Shown here in pieces: positions 38,001-46,735 of a stretch of DNA of 64,000 bases. How positions within the stretch are numbered: position 1 is the stretch's first letter; each line of letters starts with the position of its first letter. The stretch is taken from positions 1-64,000 of the forward strand of contig NZ_LNNH01000003.1 in the NCBI RefSeq assembly GCF_001542915.1, in the 5' to 3' direction. The notes beneath the pieces are model-generated. The model saw only the letters and a list, made by a program, of their open reading frames with translations, ran no database searches and was not told where the DNA came from. Position numbers and translations under genes: made by a program. The DNA comes from Peribacillus simplex (lineage in GTDB: Bacteria; Bacillota; Bacilli; Bacillales; DSM-1321).

Positions 38001-38549
38001 TATTGTCACCATCCTTTAAACCTGTCAGATTTCCATTTTGCGATAATGCCTTTTCCGTGCCATGGATACACTAGCCGAAATCTTTCATTCTTACGTGGAT
38101 ACAAGAGATTCAATCCTTGTTTCTCCGCTTCTAGAAGATCGATTGGTAAAACTTATATGTACATTCATAATGACGAGAAAAACTATGGACAGCTTTGTAC
38201 GTTTACTCTTTTTTCTTAATCCTTGATCTGCAGTGATACGCCTGGGTAGTCCAATGATAGGCAAAGCCTTGTACTTTAGTGGAATGATCACAAAAAACGA
38301 AGTCTATATCGTGTGCTTCAGCCTCCTCTACTTGAATTAGTAAAGCTATTATATTTTAGAGCAATATCCATGCCAAAAAAGGATCGTCCACATAGCTAGA
38401 TTTCACGCCTTTGATAGGAAAAATCGATACAATAATGAATTGAAAAAAGATTTTTTTGATTCATTATGGATTTTCCGATTCTTTTCTGAATCAAAAACTG
38501 GATATCTGTTTTGTAAAATTCAGATTGATGTTTTCATGATAAAACAAAA
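38001..38549. other. Gap upstream of the permease, with a possible gene remnant
   Basis: No intact gene. On the minus strand a 50-codon open stretch ending at 38203 reads like protein (EAHDIDFVFCDHSTKVQGFA, then YHWTTQAYHCRSR) but has no start codon; it may be the end of a lost gene. The permease promoter should lie at about 38020-38150. I see no riboswitch. Confidence 0.3.
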
Positions 38550-38588
38550 GAAGATGCCTCGACTCACTGCTTGGATACCGGCATCTTC
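38550..38588 (-). terminator. Terminator of the sensor kinase gene
   Basis: On the minus strand GGAAGATGCC and GGCATCTTC pair around a loop of about 18 bases and are followed by TTTTGTTTT. It lies about 110 bases beyond the kinase stop. Confidence 0.55.
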
Positions 38589-38701
38589 CAAATGGTTAAA
38601 CTGAACCTATTTTACATTTTATATTCTAAAGCTCACTATTTAAGTACAGGAAAAAAAAATTTCAATATGTATGTTTTATGTATCAGGCCAAGATAAGTGC
38701 A

Positions 38702-39829
38702 CTATCCATCATATGGGAAGTGGATGCTGAAGGTGGTTAAAGCTTCATTGGACTCACAATTCATATACCCATCATTGCTTTCGATGATTTTTTTACATAC
38801 GTATAGACCGATTCCCGTTCCTAACTCTTTTGTGGTGACAAACGGCTCGAAAATGGTTTCAATCAGTTCACTGGCAATGACAGGCCCATTATTGGAAATG
38901 CGAATGATTTGTTCATTTTCTTCTATTGAAGAGTGTATCTTCAAAATTCTAGGATGTTCTTTGTCCTTCAATGCATCAATGGAATTTATAAAGAGATTTA
39001 AAAACACTTGTTTCAAACCGTCCTTGCTCGCTGTTATGAAGAAATTCGGAAAAATGTCTATTTCAACATTAACGCTCGCATCCACAATATTGGCATATGT
39101 CAGTTCCTGTATTTCTTCAATTAAATTCAACACGGAAATGTCCTCTATTTGCTCCTCGTTAAAATCAGATTTGGAAGTATGAAGGAATTGGGTTATCCTG
39201 AAATTCAACTGATTTAATTCATAATCGATGATATCCAAATATTTCAATTCTGGATTCTCTCGCTTCAGCAATTTATTGAACCCCATAATGGCTGTAAGCG
39301 GGTTTCTGAACTCATGCACAAAGCTAGATGATATTTGCCCAAGTACCGCTAATTTATCTTTATGATTCTCGCTGATATAAGACTTTTTCTCCTCAATCAA
39401 CTCATTCGTAAGATTCGTATATTCCGTTACGGCATGATAACTGAAAGTATCAAAGTGTACATTAATCGCATTAATGAATTCCTGCAAATGAGAAAGTGGA
39501 ATATTGGCCCCGAAAATATTTCTTATGATGATATTTCTCCCTAAATTAATATTATAGAGAAAATCCCCAATGTTAATATTTGCTTCAAGGCGCTCTTTTG
39601 CAACTTGATGGGCCAATTTTGTCAGCATGTCATCAGATAAGTCGCCCTTGAACGTTTGGATGACCAGGGCATACATGCCATAGCCATTCTCTTTGATTTT
39701 TTCTTTATACGGATCTATTTCATCAATCTTAATTGTCTCGTTCCATTCATTTAAAAATAAGGTTTGATTTTCTTCCAAGTATTGAATCAATACTTTTTTA
39801 TACTGATTATTTTCAGACGACAACTCCAT
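38702..39829 (-). CDS. Soluble sensor histidine kinase
   Basis: A 375-residue kinase without membrane segments. Residues 1-150 are a helical sensor region of the type seen before some Bacillus sporulation-like kinases. The phospho-acceptor box is SSFVHEFRNPLTAIMGF (His172), like the KinA-KinE family. The ATPase domain has an N box (QVFLNLFINSIDAL) and a G2 box (ELGTGIGLYVCKKII). The G1 box reads SNNGPVI instead of DxGxG, so the aspartate and second glycine are changed. No response regulator is adjacent. A 35-residue frame ends one base before its ATG. It could feed the Spo0 phosphorelay; that is inference. Confidence 0.87.
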   Translation of the reverse strand: MELSSENNQYKKVLIQYLEENQTLFLNEWNETIKIDEIDPYKEKIKENGYGMYALVIQTFKGDLSDDMLTKLAHQVAKERLEANINIGDFLYNINLGRNIIIRNIFGANIPLSHLQEFINAINVHFDTFSYHAVTEYTNLTNELIEEKKSYISENHKDKLAVLGQISSSFVHEFRNPLTAIMGFNKLLKRENPELKYLDIIDYELNQLNFRITQFLHTSKSDFNEEQIEDISVLNLIEEIQELTYANIVDASVNVEIDIFPNFFITASKDGLKQVFLNLFINSIDALKDKEHPRILKIHSSIEENEQIIRISNNGPVIASELIETIFEPFVTTKELGTGIGLYVCKKIIESNDGYMNCESNEALTTFSIHFPYDG

Positions 39830-39830
39830 A

Positions 39831-39938
39831 CTATGACCACCACATCCCCTTGCGGAATTTTAGACAATGCATCAATAACACCATTCTATATGAGATTTTG
39901 ATTTCCTGCACTTCAATATTTAATGTTTTTATCAACAT
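39831..39938 (-). CDS. Small ORF coupled to the kinase, 35 residues
   Basis: ATG at 39938 is preceded by GAGAGGGGTTCACC, a proper ribosome binding site. The peptide starts MLIKTLNIEVQEIK and ends HCLKFRKGMWWS. Its stop is separated from the kinase ATG by a single base (TAG T ATG), so ribosomes could re-initiate directly on the kinase. The peptide is basic at its end and partly amphipathic, with no signal peptide. It could be a leader peptide that controls kinase translation, or a small partner of the kinase. No known family. Confidence 0.5.
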   Translation of the reverse strand: MLIKTLNIEVQEIKISYRMVLLMHCLKFRKGMWWS

Positions 39939-40279
39939 GGTGAACCCCTCTCTTTCCACGAAAGGAAGCATGGTAAAAACAAGAAATGGAGCTTTAAGGG
40001 GGGCAGGACTACACTTTGCCGTATATCGCAACTTTCCAATGTTGACGGGATTGGATTGAGAAAGGGGCAGGTCTTGCCTTTCCCTCATGTTACCTTTCAC
40101 TTGTGGAATTATCCCGGGTGCTTCCTTTTCCAAGCAATCGATCAATGGTGCGTAAACGGACCTGTAGACAATATAATTATAACAGAAGATTCAAATATCT
40201 TCCAAAGTGAATTTGCTGGAGTTCAAAGTTCCCGGCGTTTCCATTAACTTAGTCTTTCAGGATTATGTATCGTGTCCCG
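39939..40279. other. Gap upstream of the small ORF
   Basis: About 340 bases with no gene I can support. It presumably holds the promoter of the small ORF and kinase. No repeat or strong hairpin seen. Confidence 0.4.
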
Positions 40280-41050
40280 TTATTTCCAAACCTCATCCAA
40301 AGCGTCCCTAAATAGTTGGTCTAAATACTCTGTCGGGTCTTCAGGTTTCATATCTAATGTTTTAGCATAATTCGTCAAATGCGCCATTTCCTTTTCTAAA
40401 AAGTCATGAATGACTACAATTCTAGGTTCAAGGTCCAACTCTTCGCCATTTATTTTCCTCGTGAGCAAAGTTTGGATTTCCATTTTTAGTGGTCCCCCTG
40501 GAATGATACCTTCGAGTAATGCCCGAAACGGCATCGGGGGGATGGTGTTATATTTTTCGATCCAAAGGCATGCCATGACTGGACGAAGCACATAAAAATA
40601 TTTTTTGATTTTCACCTGTTCATTTTGTAAATGATTTCTATAATTGCCCTTGGCCATGTTCAAATAATGATACAATGCTGCGGCTGGTACATACACCTTG
40701 TCACTCATTTCCTTCAGCTTGCCGGCAATCGAATAAGCTTGATGATATACGATTCCCGAGTTCAACCATTCGTGAAGCGGGGGGTTGGATTTTCTGAATA
40801 ACCGCAGGGCTTTCGTAAGTTCCCAACCATTGATATCCAATTCATCATTGATTGGCAGCTCAATGACATCTCGCTTTTTATCAATGGACAAATACCAATC
40901 TTGTTTATGTATATAAATGAACCTAACATCGTAATCACTATCTTTCGATGGAAATTCCCATGCCCGGCTCCCCGATTCACATGCGTACAGGATTTTGACA
41001 TCATTGGCTGCTTCAATACCCTTTAATTCTTCTATTATTTTTTCTTTCAT
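40280..41050 (-). CDS. RlaP/YcgL-type nucleotidyltransferase
   Basis: A 256-residue protein of the predicted nucleotidyltransferase family PF10127 (RlaP; Bacillus subtilis YcgL). The active site ESGSRAWEFPSKDSDYDVRF has the GS and D-x-D of the polymerase-beta fold; the rest is helical (HEWLNSGIVY, MAKGNYRNHLQ). It may transfer a nucleotide to RNA, a metabolite or a protein; the substrate is not known. The frame opens at 41077, but AAGGGGGA lies six bases before the ATG at 41050. Monocistronic. The gap 41051-41338 holds nothing recognised. Confidence 0.82.
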   Translation of the reverse strand: MKEKIIEELKGIEAANDVKILYACESGSRAWEFPSKDSDYDVRFIYIHKQDWYLSIDKKRDVIELPINDELDINGWELTKALRLFRKSNPPLHEWLNSGIVYHQAYSIAGKLKEMSDKVYVPAAALYHYLNMAKGNYRNHLQNEQVKIKKYFYVLRPVMACLWIEKYNTIPPMPFRALLEGIIPGGPLKMEIQTLLTRKINGEELDLEPRIVVIHDFLEKEMAHLTNYAKTLDMKPEDPTEYLDQLFRDALDEVWK

Positions 41051-41338
41051 GACACTTCCCCCTTCTCGATTTATCACGAAGCTTGGAAGTTTAACCTTCG
41101 CCTCCGCCTTTAGCTTTTATAAATCTCCCTTACTCTCTGAACATGCTTTCCTAAACCGATCGAAAGCTGCCCCATACGAGTTCAGCGGTGCACATCCATA
41201 AAGCGGTTCGCCTTACATCCGCTTGTTTTCGTCCTATGGCCACTTTCCAGATGTCATTTGTGATTGAAGAGATGTTGCTTTCATGGATCAGACTCCATTG
41301 CAATTATATCATTTTACGGCTAGTAAGCTTCCATATAT

Positions 41339-41378
41339 AAACAAAGAGACCTTTCAAATGCGAAGGGTCTCTTTGTTT
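41339..41378 (-). terminator. Terminator of the TerC/YjbE gene
   Basis: ACAAAGAGACC and GGTCTCTTTGT form an 11-base stem with flanking A and T runs, immediately past the stop. Confidence 0.85.
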
Positions 41379-41384
41379 CTCTCT

Positions 41385-42089
41385 TTATCCATTGCGTTCG
41401 ATTTGCATTTTTTCCCTGCTTGCTTTTTCTTTTTCTATTTTTTGCTGCCTTGAGGTTCCGGCTACTAAAATGCCGATCACCACTAGGGCTTCAAATCCAT
41501 ATTTCATGAAGGGATTGGCAAAGTAGTCTTGCATGAATGGTTCAGCAACGATCATCTTGGAAGCTGTCCAGCCAAGAATCCCTGCCCCGATAATGATGAT
41601 GAATGGGAAACGCTCGATCAGTTTTAAGATCAATGTGCTTCCATACATAACGACTGGAATCGAAACTAGCAAGCCGATTACCACTAACGTGAAGTTACCA
41701 TGTGAAGCACCTGCCACAGCCAGGACATTATCCAGTCCCATCAAGGCATCGGCAATGATGATCGTTTTAATCGCAGCCCACATTGAATCTGCCGGCTTCA
41801 AATCTGGTTCTTCTTCATCGATAAGGAGCTTATAAGCGATCCATACGAGAAGTAATCCTCCAATTAAATGTAATCCTGGAACCTCCAAGATAACGACAAC
41901 AAGCAGCGTTGCAATGATCCTGATCACAATCGCCCCGACAGCTCCCCAAATGATCACCTTTTTTTGCTGATCTTTCGGAAGCTTTCTGGCAGCAAGCCCG
42001 ATTAGGATTGCATTATCACCAGCAAGAACCAAATCTATCATAATGATTGCTAAAAGTCCTGAAATGAATTCACCTGTTAAAAAATCCAA
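41385..42089 (-). CDS. TerC family membrane protein, YjbE type (metal export)
   Basis: A 234-residue integral membrane protein (PF03741) of the YjbE subgroup, with about seven hydrophobic segments. The two acidic membrane motifs are IIMIDLVLAGDNAILIGLA and IIIADALMGLDNVLAVAG, which bind metal in TerC proteins. Relatives export manganese or load it onto secreted proteins. A continuous frame runs to 42158, but that part lies inside the riboswitch terminator. AAAGGAGG lies eight bases before TTG at 42089 (five before GTG at 42092), so I start there. The upstream riboswitch indicates expression when manganese is high. Confidence 0.9.
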   Translation of the reverse strand: MDFLTGEFISGLLAIIMIDLVLAGDNAILIGLAARKLPKDQQKKVIIWGAVGAIVIRIIATLLVVVILEVPGLHLIGGLLLVWIAYKLLIDEEEPDLKPADSMWAAIKTIIIADALMGLDNVLAVAGASHGNFTLVVIGLLVSIPVVMYGSTLILKLIERFPFIIIIGAGILGWTASKMIVAEPFMQDYFANPFMKYGFEALVVIGILVAGTSRQQKIEKEKASREKMQIERNG

Positions 42090-42111
42090 CACATCTTCCT
42101 CCTTTAATACA

Positions 42112-42245
42112 AAAATAAAGAGACCTCTGCCATAAATGGCAAAGGTCTCGCTGAGCACTAAATGAATTAGGCCAATAAAGCCGGTGGGATTCCACGTAAT
42201 GACGACTTTATTTCAGGTTATCCCTGACGCTACTCCCCTTCACGG
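42112..42245 (-). ncRNA. yybP-ykoY manganese riboswitch with terminator
   Basis: On the minus strand AAGGGGAGTAGCGTC (from 42240) is the conserved 5' strand of the yybP-ykoY aptamer. ACCGGCTTTATTGG and CGAGACCTTTGCC are the conserved 3' parts. GACCTTTGCC can pair either with the 5' AAGGGG strand (aptamer P1) or with GGCAGAGGTC just downstream, which forms a terminator followed by TTTATTTTT. Mn-bound aptamer should free the transcript to enter the TerC gene, 23 bases further on. The 5' limit is approximate. Confidence 0.92.
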
Positions 42246-42453
42246 GAATGAAGAGCTATGTAATTCCGCTTCACTTATGGTATAGGCCTCTTAGGAAAAT
42301 ACCATAAAAAAATATCACTAGTTCAGTATACCAAAATTACGAATAAATGAAAGAAAAAAAATAAGGAATGATAGACCTGTTTTTTTTGCAAAATATTGGC
42401 TATTCCTTCATATATGAAGATTTTACAAAAAAGTTCATCACTGCAGGCCTATC
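42246..42453. other. Promoter region of the TerC riboswitch transcript
   Basis: AT-rich spacer between the uxaB stop and the riboswitch. It should carry the riboswitch promoter. I see no clear terminator after uxaB. Confidence 0.35.
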
Positions 42454-43971
42454 TTAAAAGTTTAATTTAGCTGGACCAATATCTCCATCAATCATCTCTG
42501 TCAAGTGATTGGTTAATTTCTCTGCAAGGCGCGGTATTGTGTTCAAATCCTTTCCCCATAATTGCTGATTATGCAAGATGGCCTCGATGAATTGCCAGGT
42601 TGGGACTTCTTTCTTATCGTGAAGCCTCCATAGATCTTGGAAGAATCCAATAACCTGTAAATCGTCTTGAATGATATATTCCTTACCGCCAAAGCTTTTG
42701 CCAATATACTTCCCATTTACTGTTTCTCCTTTATAAAAGCGGAGCAGACCCGCAAAACCTCTTACAATGGAGGCAGGCAGCTTCCCATTTCTTTCATGAT
42801 AGTCTTCCAGCGTAGGTAGGAGGCGGACCTTAAACTTTGAAATGCTATTCAAAGAGATATCGGAAAGGAAATGCTGAACAAATGGATTGGCAAATCGCTC
42901 CAAAACGCTTTCCCCGTATTCGAGCAGTTCATCCTTGCCATATGGCAAGGAAGGAATGATTTCTTTTTCGATAGCCTGATATAGAAATTGATGGAAATCC
43001 GGATGTTCGGTGGCTTGTTTCACTTCTTTCAGGCCAAACAAAATCCCAAGAGGTGCCATTAATGTATGTAACCCATTTAATATCCGGACCTTCCTTAGCT
43101 GATAGGGTGTCAAATCCTTCACCCATCGTACATTCAAGCCTGATTGCTGCAACGGAAGGCGCTTATCGAGGGCCTGATCACCTTCAATGACCCATAAATG
43201 ATAAGCTTCGGCAGTAGTTAGCAATGTATCCTCATATCCCAAAGAAGAAAATAACTCATGCGACTCTTTAACCGGGAAACCTGTTACGATTCGGTCAACA
43301 AGCGAGTTAAGGAAGAGGTTGTCCTGTTCTAGCCATTCAATGAATGACTTTGGCAACTCCCATTCCGCACAATGCTTTAGCACACACTGCTTCAATGAAT
43401 CGCCGTTCCTCTCCAAAAGCTCACAAGGAAGCATGATGAGTCCTTTTTCCGAATCTCCCTGAAAATGAAGATAACGCCGATATAAAAAGGCGGTAAGCCT
43501 TCCCGGAAAGGCTTCGATCGGCTCCCCTTCAACAAAAGGAGTTGGCTGATATTTAAGCCCTGCCTCTGTCGTGTTGGATACTACGAATTCCAATGTAGGA
43601 ATTTCGGCCATTTCCAAAAACCCCCACCACTCTTCATAGGGATTTATAACTTTTGAAAATACGGAAATGATCTCTGTATATTCCACCACTTCACCTTGAT
43701 GGAAACCACGCATCATTAATGTATAAAGTCCGTCCTGCTGCTTCAATTCTTCGATTTTCCTTTTTCCTGTAGGACGAGGTTGTGTAACCGCTATACTTCC
43801 CTTGAAATGACCTTGTTTATTGCTTTCGGCTATCATCCAATCGAAGAAGCCGCGAAGGAAATTCCCCTCCCCAATCTGCAAAACTTTTATCGGATAATGC
43901 AACATTTGTGCAGATTGGACAGCCTGGGTATTTCGATTTAATCGCTTCAAGTTTCCTTCATTCATGTGCAT
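42454..43971 (-). CDS. uxaB: Tagaturonate reductase UxaB
   Basis: A mannitol-dehydrogenase-family enzyme (PF01232/PF08125) of about 505 residues that interconverts D-tagaturonate and D-altronate with NADH in galacturonate catabolism. The Rossmann segment is KVLQIGEGNFLRGFFDWMI. The C-terminal half has KVRILNGLHTLMAPLG with the catalytic lysine/asparagine region. Length and these motifs match Bacillus UxaB rather than mannitol-1-phosphate dehydrogenase. Last gene of the uxaA-dehydrogenase-uxaB unit. Start: GTG at 43977 is close to AAGGAG, ATG at 43971 has longer spacing; either is possible. Confidence 0.88.
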   Translation of the reverse strand: MHMNEGNLKRLNRNTQAVQSAQMLHYPIKVLQIGEGNFLRGFFDWMIAESNKQGHFKGSIAVTQPRPTGKRKIEELKQQDGLYTLMMRGFHQGEVVEYTEIISVFSKVINPYEEWWGFLEMAEIPTLEFVVSNTTEAGLKYQPTPFVEGEPIEAFPGRLTAFLYRRYLHFQGDSEKGLIMLPCELLERNGDSLKQCVLKHCAEWELPKSFIEWLEQDNLFLNSLVDRIVTGFPVKESHELFSSLGYEDTLLTTAEAYHLWVIEGDQALDKRLPLQQSGLNVRWVKDLTPYQLRKVRILNGLHTLMAPLGILFGLKEVKQATEHPDFHQFLYQAIEKEIIPSLPYGKDELLEYGESVLERFANPFVQHFLSDISLNSISKFKVRLLPTLEDYHERNGKLPASIVRGFAGLLRFYKGETVNGKYIGKSFGGKEYIIQDDLQVIGFFQDLWRLHDKKEVPTWQFIEAILHNQQLWGKDLNTIPRLAEKLTNHLTEMIDGDIGPAKLNF

Positions 43972-44006
43972 GGCCACAAAACTCCTTTCTTACGGTATAT
44001 GCATGC

Positions 44007-45020
44007 TTATATTTCGACAATGGCCTTGATCACTTTAGCTTCCGGTTGTAGCCACCCTTCAAATTGATCGATCATTTCGTCCAGCTCTGCACGATGTGTA
44101 ATATACATACTTAAATCCAACCGCTTATTTCTCAGAGTATTCACCACTTCATCAAAATCTTGCCGCGTGGCATTTCTGCTTCCCATCAATGTAAGCTCCT
44201 TGCTATGGAATTCAGGATCATTAAAGCAAATATCCGATTTCACCAAACCTACATAAATTAACCTTCCGCCGTGGGCAGGGTACTTGAATGCATTCATCAT
44301 CGATTTAGCGTTCCCCGTAGCGTCGAACACCACGCTTGGCATATCCCCTTTCGTCATCTCAGCCAATTTCTCCAATGGATTCTCCAGAACATTCAACGTA
44401 TGATCCACTTTGGCCCATTTCCGGGCGAACGCCAGCCGTTCATCATTCATATCCATTGCAATCACTTTCGCACCTTTTTCTTTAGCAAACGCCATGACTC
44501 CCAAGCCAATCGGACCAGCACCGATGACCAATGCAACTTCGCCTTCATGTATGGCGGCCCGTCTAACCGCATGAGCCCCTATGCTTAGAGGTTCGATCAT
44601 GGCAGATTGATCAAGCGTGAGTCCCTCGGTCCTCACTAAATGATCGCAAGGAACCGTGATCCATTCACTCATCCCGCCTTCTGCATGGACACCTAACACT
44701 TTCATATCCGTGCAGCAATTCGTTTTGCCCCCTCTGCAAGCGATACATTTCCCACATTCCAGGTAGGGAATGATGGATACTTGATCCCCGGCCTTCAGTC
44801 CTTCCGGGTTTTCCGATATGTCTTCAATAAAGCCGGATAGTTCATGGCCAAGTATTCTCGGATAGCTGAAAAATGGCTGATTGCCCCCGAACGCATGAAT
44901 ATCCGTTCCGCAAATCCCTATGCGCCGTACCCGAATCAAAGCCTCCCCTTCCTTTGGAACCGGTTTTTCTGATTCTATCATCTTAAATGCATATGGTTTT
45001 TCACACACGATACTTTTCAT
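44007..45020 (-). CDS. Zinc-dependent dehydrogenase in the uxa unit, probably L-galactonate type
   Basis: A 337-residue medium-chain dehydrogenase. Catalytic zinc ligands lie in RIGICGTDIHAFGG and the GHE of ILGHELSGF; the four structural cysteines lie in ECGKCIACRGGKTNCC. The NAD site is VIGAGPIGLGVMAFAKE. It falls in the RspB/YjjN-like group, in which members oxidise L-galactonate or L-gulonate at C5. Its place between uxaA and uxaB, which handle tagaturonate and altronate, suggests L-galactonate to D-tagaturonate. A GGAG ribosome binding site precedes the ATG. Confidence 0.84.
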   Translation of the reverse strand: MKSIVCEKPYAFKMIESEKPVPKEGEALIRVRRIGICGTDIHAFGGNQPFFSYPRILGHELSGFIEDISENPEGLKAGDQVSIIPYLECGKCIACRGGKTNCCTDMKVLGVHAEGGMSEWITVPCDHLVRTEGLTLDQSAMIEPLSIGAHAVRRAAIHEGEVALVIGAGPIGLGVMAFAKEKGAKVIAMDMNDERLAFARKWAKVDHTLNVLENPLEKLAEMTKGDMPSVVFDATGNAKSMMNAFKYPAHGGRLIYVGLVKSDICFNDPEFHSKELTLMGSRNATRQDFDEVVNTLRNKRLDLSMYITHRAELDEMIDQFEGWLQPEAKVIKAIVEI

Positions 45021-45067
45021 TATTCAGCACTCCTTTTTTATATTTGCTTTCTTGAAATTCACATCGT

Positions 45068-46573
45068 TTAAAGGATGACTCCTTCTTTAAAAATACTGAT
45101 CTCCCTATATCCGAATTTTTCATTATTGGTTTCTTTTCTGCCTGATGAAAGCGCTAGAATGAATTGGAATAACCCTTCTTTTAATTCATTCATACTATGC
45201 CCTTCCATTAATTGGCCGGCATTGTAATCGATCCAGTGCTTTTTGCGGTTTGCCAACTCGGTATTCGTAGCTATTTTGACCGTCGGCACGGGCCCGCCAA
45301 ATGGTGTGCCTCTTCCGGTCGTGAATAAAACGATATGTGCGCCAGCTGCTGCCAATGCCGTCACCGATACCAGATCATTACCAGGTGAATTAATCAAATT
45401 CAATCCTGGCTTCACAACTCTTTCACCATATGCGCTGACATCCACAACCGAAGCATGACCGCCTTTTTGCGTGCAGCCCAGTGATTTTTCCTCCAGTGTA
45501 CTAATGCCACCTTCTTTATTTCCGGGTGAAGGATTTTCATAAATCTCCTGATCATGGCGCATGAAGTATTGTTTGAAATCATTGATTAGGTTTACGATTT
45601 TTTGAAATGTTTCTTCATCCTTTGCCCTGTTCATCAATATCGTTTCCGCTCCAAACATTTCAGGCACTTCCGTCAAAATCGTTGTACCGCCGTTTTCTAC
45701 AATCAGATCGGATACTGCCCCGACTAATGGATTGGCCGTTATGCCCGAAAAACCATCGGAACCTCCGCACTTCAGCCCTATTTTCAGCTTTGAAACCGGA
45801 ACTGGCACCCGATGAAATCCTTCCGCATATTCCACTAGCTCCCCGATTAAGCGCAAGCCCATCTCCAATTCATCATTAACCTCCTGGGCTTTTAAGAACT
45901 TGATTCGATTTGGGGGGTAATCACCGATGACTTGCTTGAAGGCTTCGATCTGGTTGTTTTCACAGCCTAATCCTACAATCAGTACACCCGCTGCATTCGG
46001 ATGCTGCGCCAAGGCTGCCAGGAGTTTTTGCGTATGAGACAAATCGTCCCCTAATTGCGAACAACCATACGGATGGGGAAAGTGGTGGATCCCATCGATT
46101 GGACGATCTTTATACTGCTCATTTCCCATTTTCGCGAGCACTTCACAGGTTTTATTAATGCAGCCGACCGTGTTGATGATCCAAATCTCATTGCGGATAC
46201 CCGCTTCCCCATTTTCACGGATATATCCTTGGAACGTTTGGACCGGATTTTCCGTTTCCATCGTTGGGATGCTTGGCTGATAGGAATAATTCAATATCCC
46301 CTCGAGGCCGGATTGGAGATTATGAGTGTGAACCCACTCACCAACATCGATATTTTCTTTCGCTTTGCCGATTGAATAACCGAACTTAATGATGTCATCT
46401 TCAGGCTGAACCGGACGAATTAACATCTTATGGCCTTTTCCGATGTCTTCACCTGCCTTTATTTGTAGCAGTCCTTTATCTCTTGATTGAATCTCGAGAA
46501 CCTGTCCTTTACGAATTCCTGCCAACGAGACGACCACATTATCATCTGCATGCAATTGAACGATTTTATCCAT
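45068..46573 (-). CDS. uxaA: Altronate dehydratase UxaA
   Basis: A 501-residue dehydratase that converts D-altronate to 2-keto-3-deoxygluconate. The N-terminal SAF domain (about 1-90, ending GEWVHTHNL) is fused to the catalytic domain (PF04295), as in UxaA and GarD. Characteristic segments are HPYGCSQLGDD, GLGCENNQIEAF, GLKCGGSDGFSGITANP and FTTGRGTPFGGPVPTVKIA, which hold the metal-binding cysteines and histidines. AGGAGAGG precedes the ATG. First gene of a three-gene unit, divergent from the AraC regulator; a perfect palindrome lies 20 bases before the start. Confidence 0.92.
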   Translation of the reverse strand: MDKIVQLHADDNVVVSLAGIRKGQVLEIQSRDKGLLQIKAGEDIGKGHKMLIRPVQPEDDIIKFGYSIGKAKENIDVGEWVHTHNLQSGLEGILNYSYQPSIPTMETENPVQTFQGYIRENGEAGIRNEIWIINTVGCINKTCEVLAKMGNEQYKDRPIDGIHHFPHPYGCSQLGDDLSHTQKLLAALAQHPNAAGVLIVGLGCENNQIEAFKQVIGDYPPNRIKFLKAQEVNDELEMGLRLIGELVEYAEGFHRVPVPVSKLKIGLKCGGSDGFSGITANPLVGAVSDLIVENGGTTILTEVPEMFGAETILMNRAKDEETFQKIVNLINDFKQYFMRHDQEIYENPSPGNKEGGISTLEEKSLGCTQKGGHASVVDVSAYGERVVKPGLNLINSPGNDLVSVTALAAAGAHIVLFTTGRGTPFGGPVPTVKIATNTELANRKKHWIDYNAGQLMEGHSMNELKEGLFQFILALSSGRKETNNEKFGYREISIFKEGVIL

Positions 46574-46593
46574 ATTATCCTCTCCTTTTCTTA

Positions 46594-46607
46594 ACGGTGA
46601 TCACCGT
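46594..46607 (-). promoter_or_regulatory. Perfect palindrome in the uxaA leader
   Basis: ACGGTGATCACCGT is a 14-base perfect palindrome located 21-34 bases upstream of the uxaA start codon. It may be an operator bound by a dimeric repressor or part of an RNA stem. It is unlike the motifs at exuT and kdgK. Confidence 0.45.
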
Positions 46608-46614
46608 CCATGCC

Positions 46615-46637
46615 CCCGCTTATAGAAAGCCCTTTCA
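46615..46637 (-). promoter_or_regulatory. Putative uxaA -10 box with cre-like site
   Basis: On the minus strand TGAAAGGGCTTTCT (46637-46624) resembles a CcpA cre site except for one central base, and overlaps TATAAG, a possible -10 box. No good -35 box precedes it, which would suit activation by the divergent AraC protein. Confidence 0.35.
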
Positions 46638-46735
46638 TTTTCTAGTTTAACATCAATAATTGAAATAAAAATGGCGGTTTTTGCTATAAATATACTTATT
46701 TTTGATGTATGATACTTTCAGGAGCTGAATGAAAT

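Noticed and set aside
42090-42158. N-terminal extension of the TerC protein
   Set aside because: It lies within the riboswitch terminator and has no ribosome binding site, while AAAGGAGG precedes the TTG at 42089.
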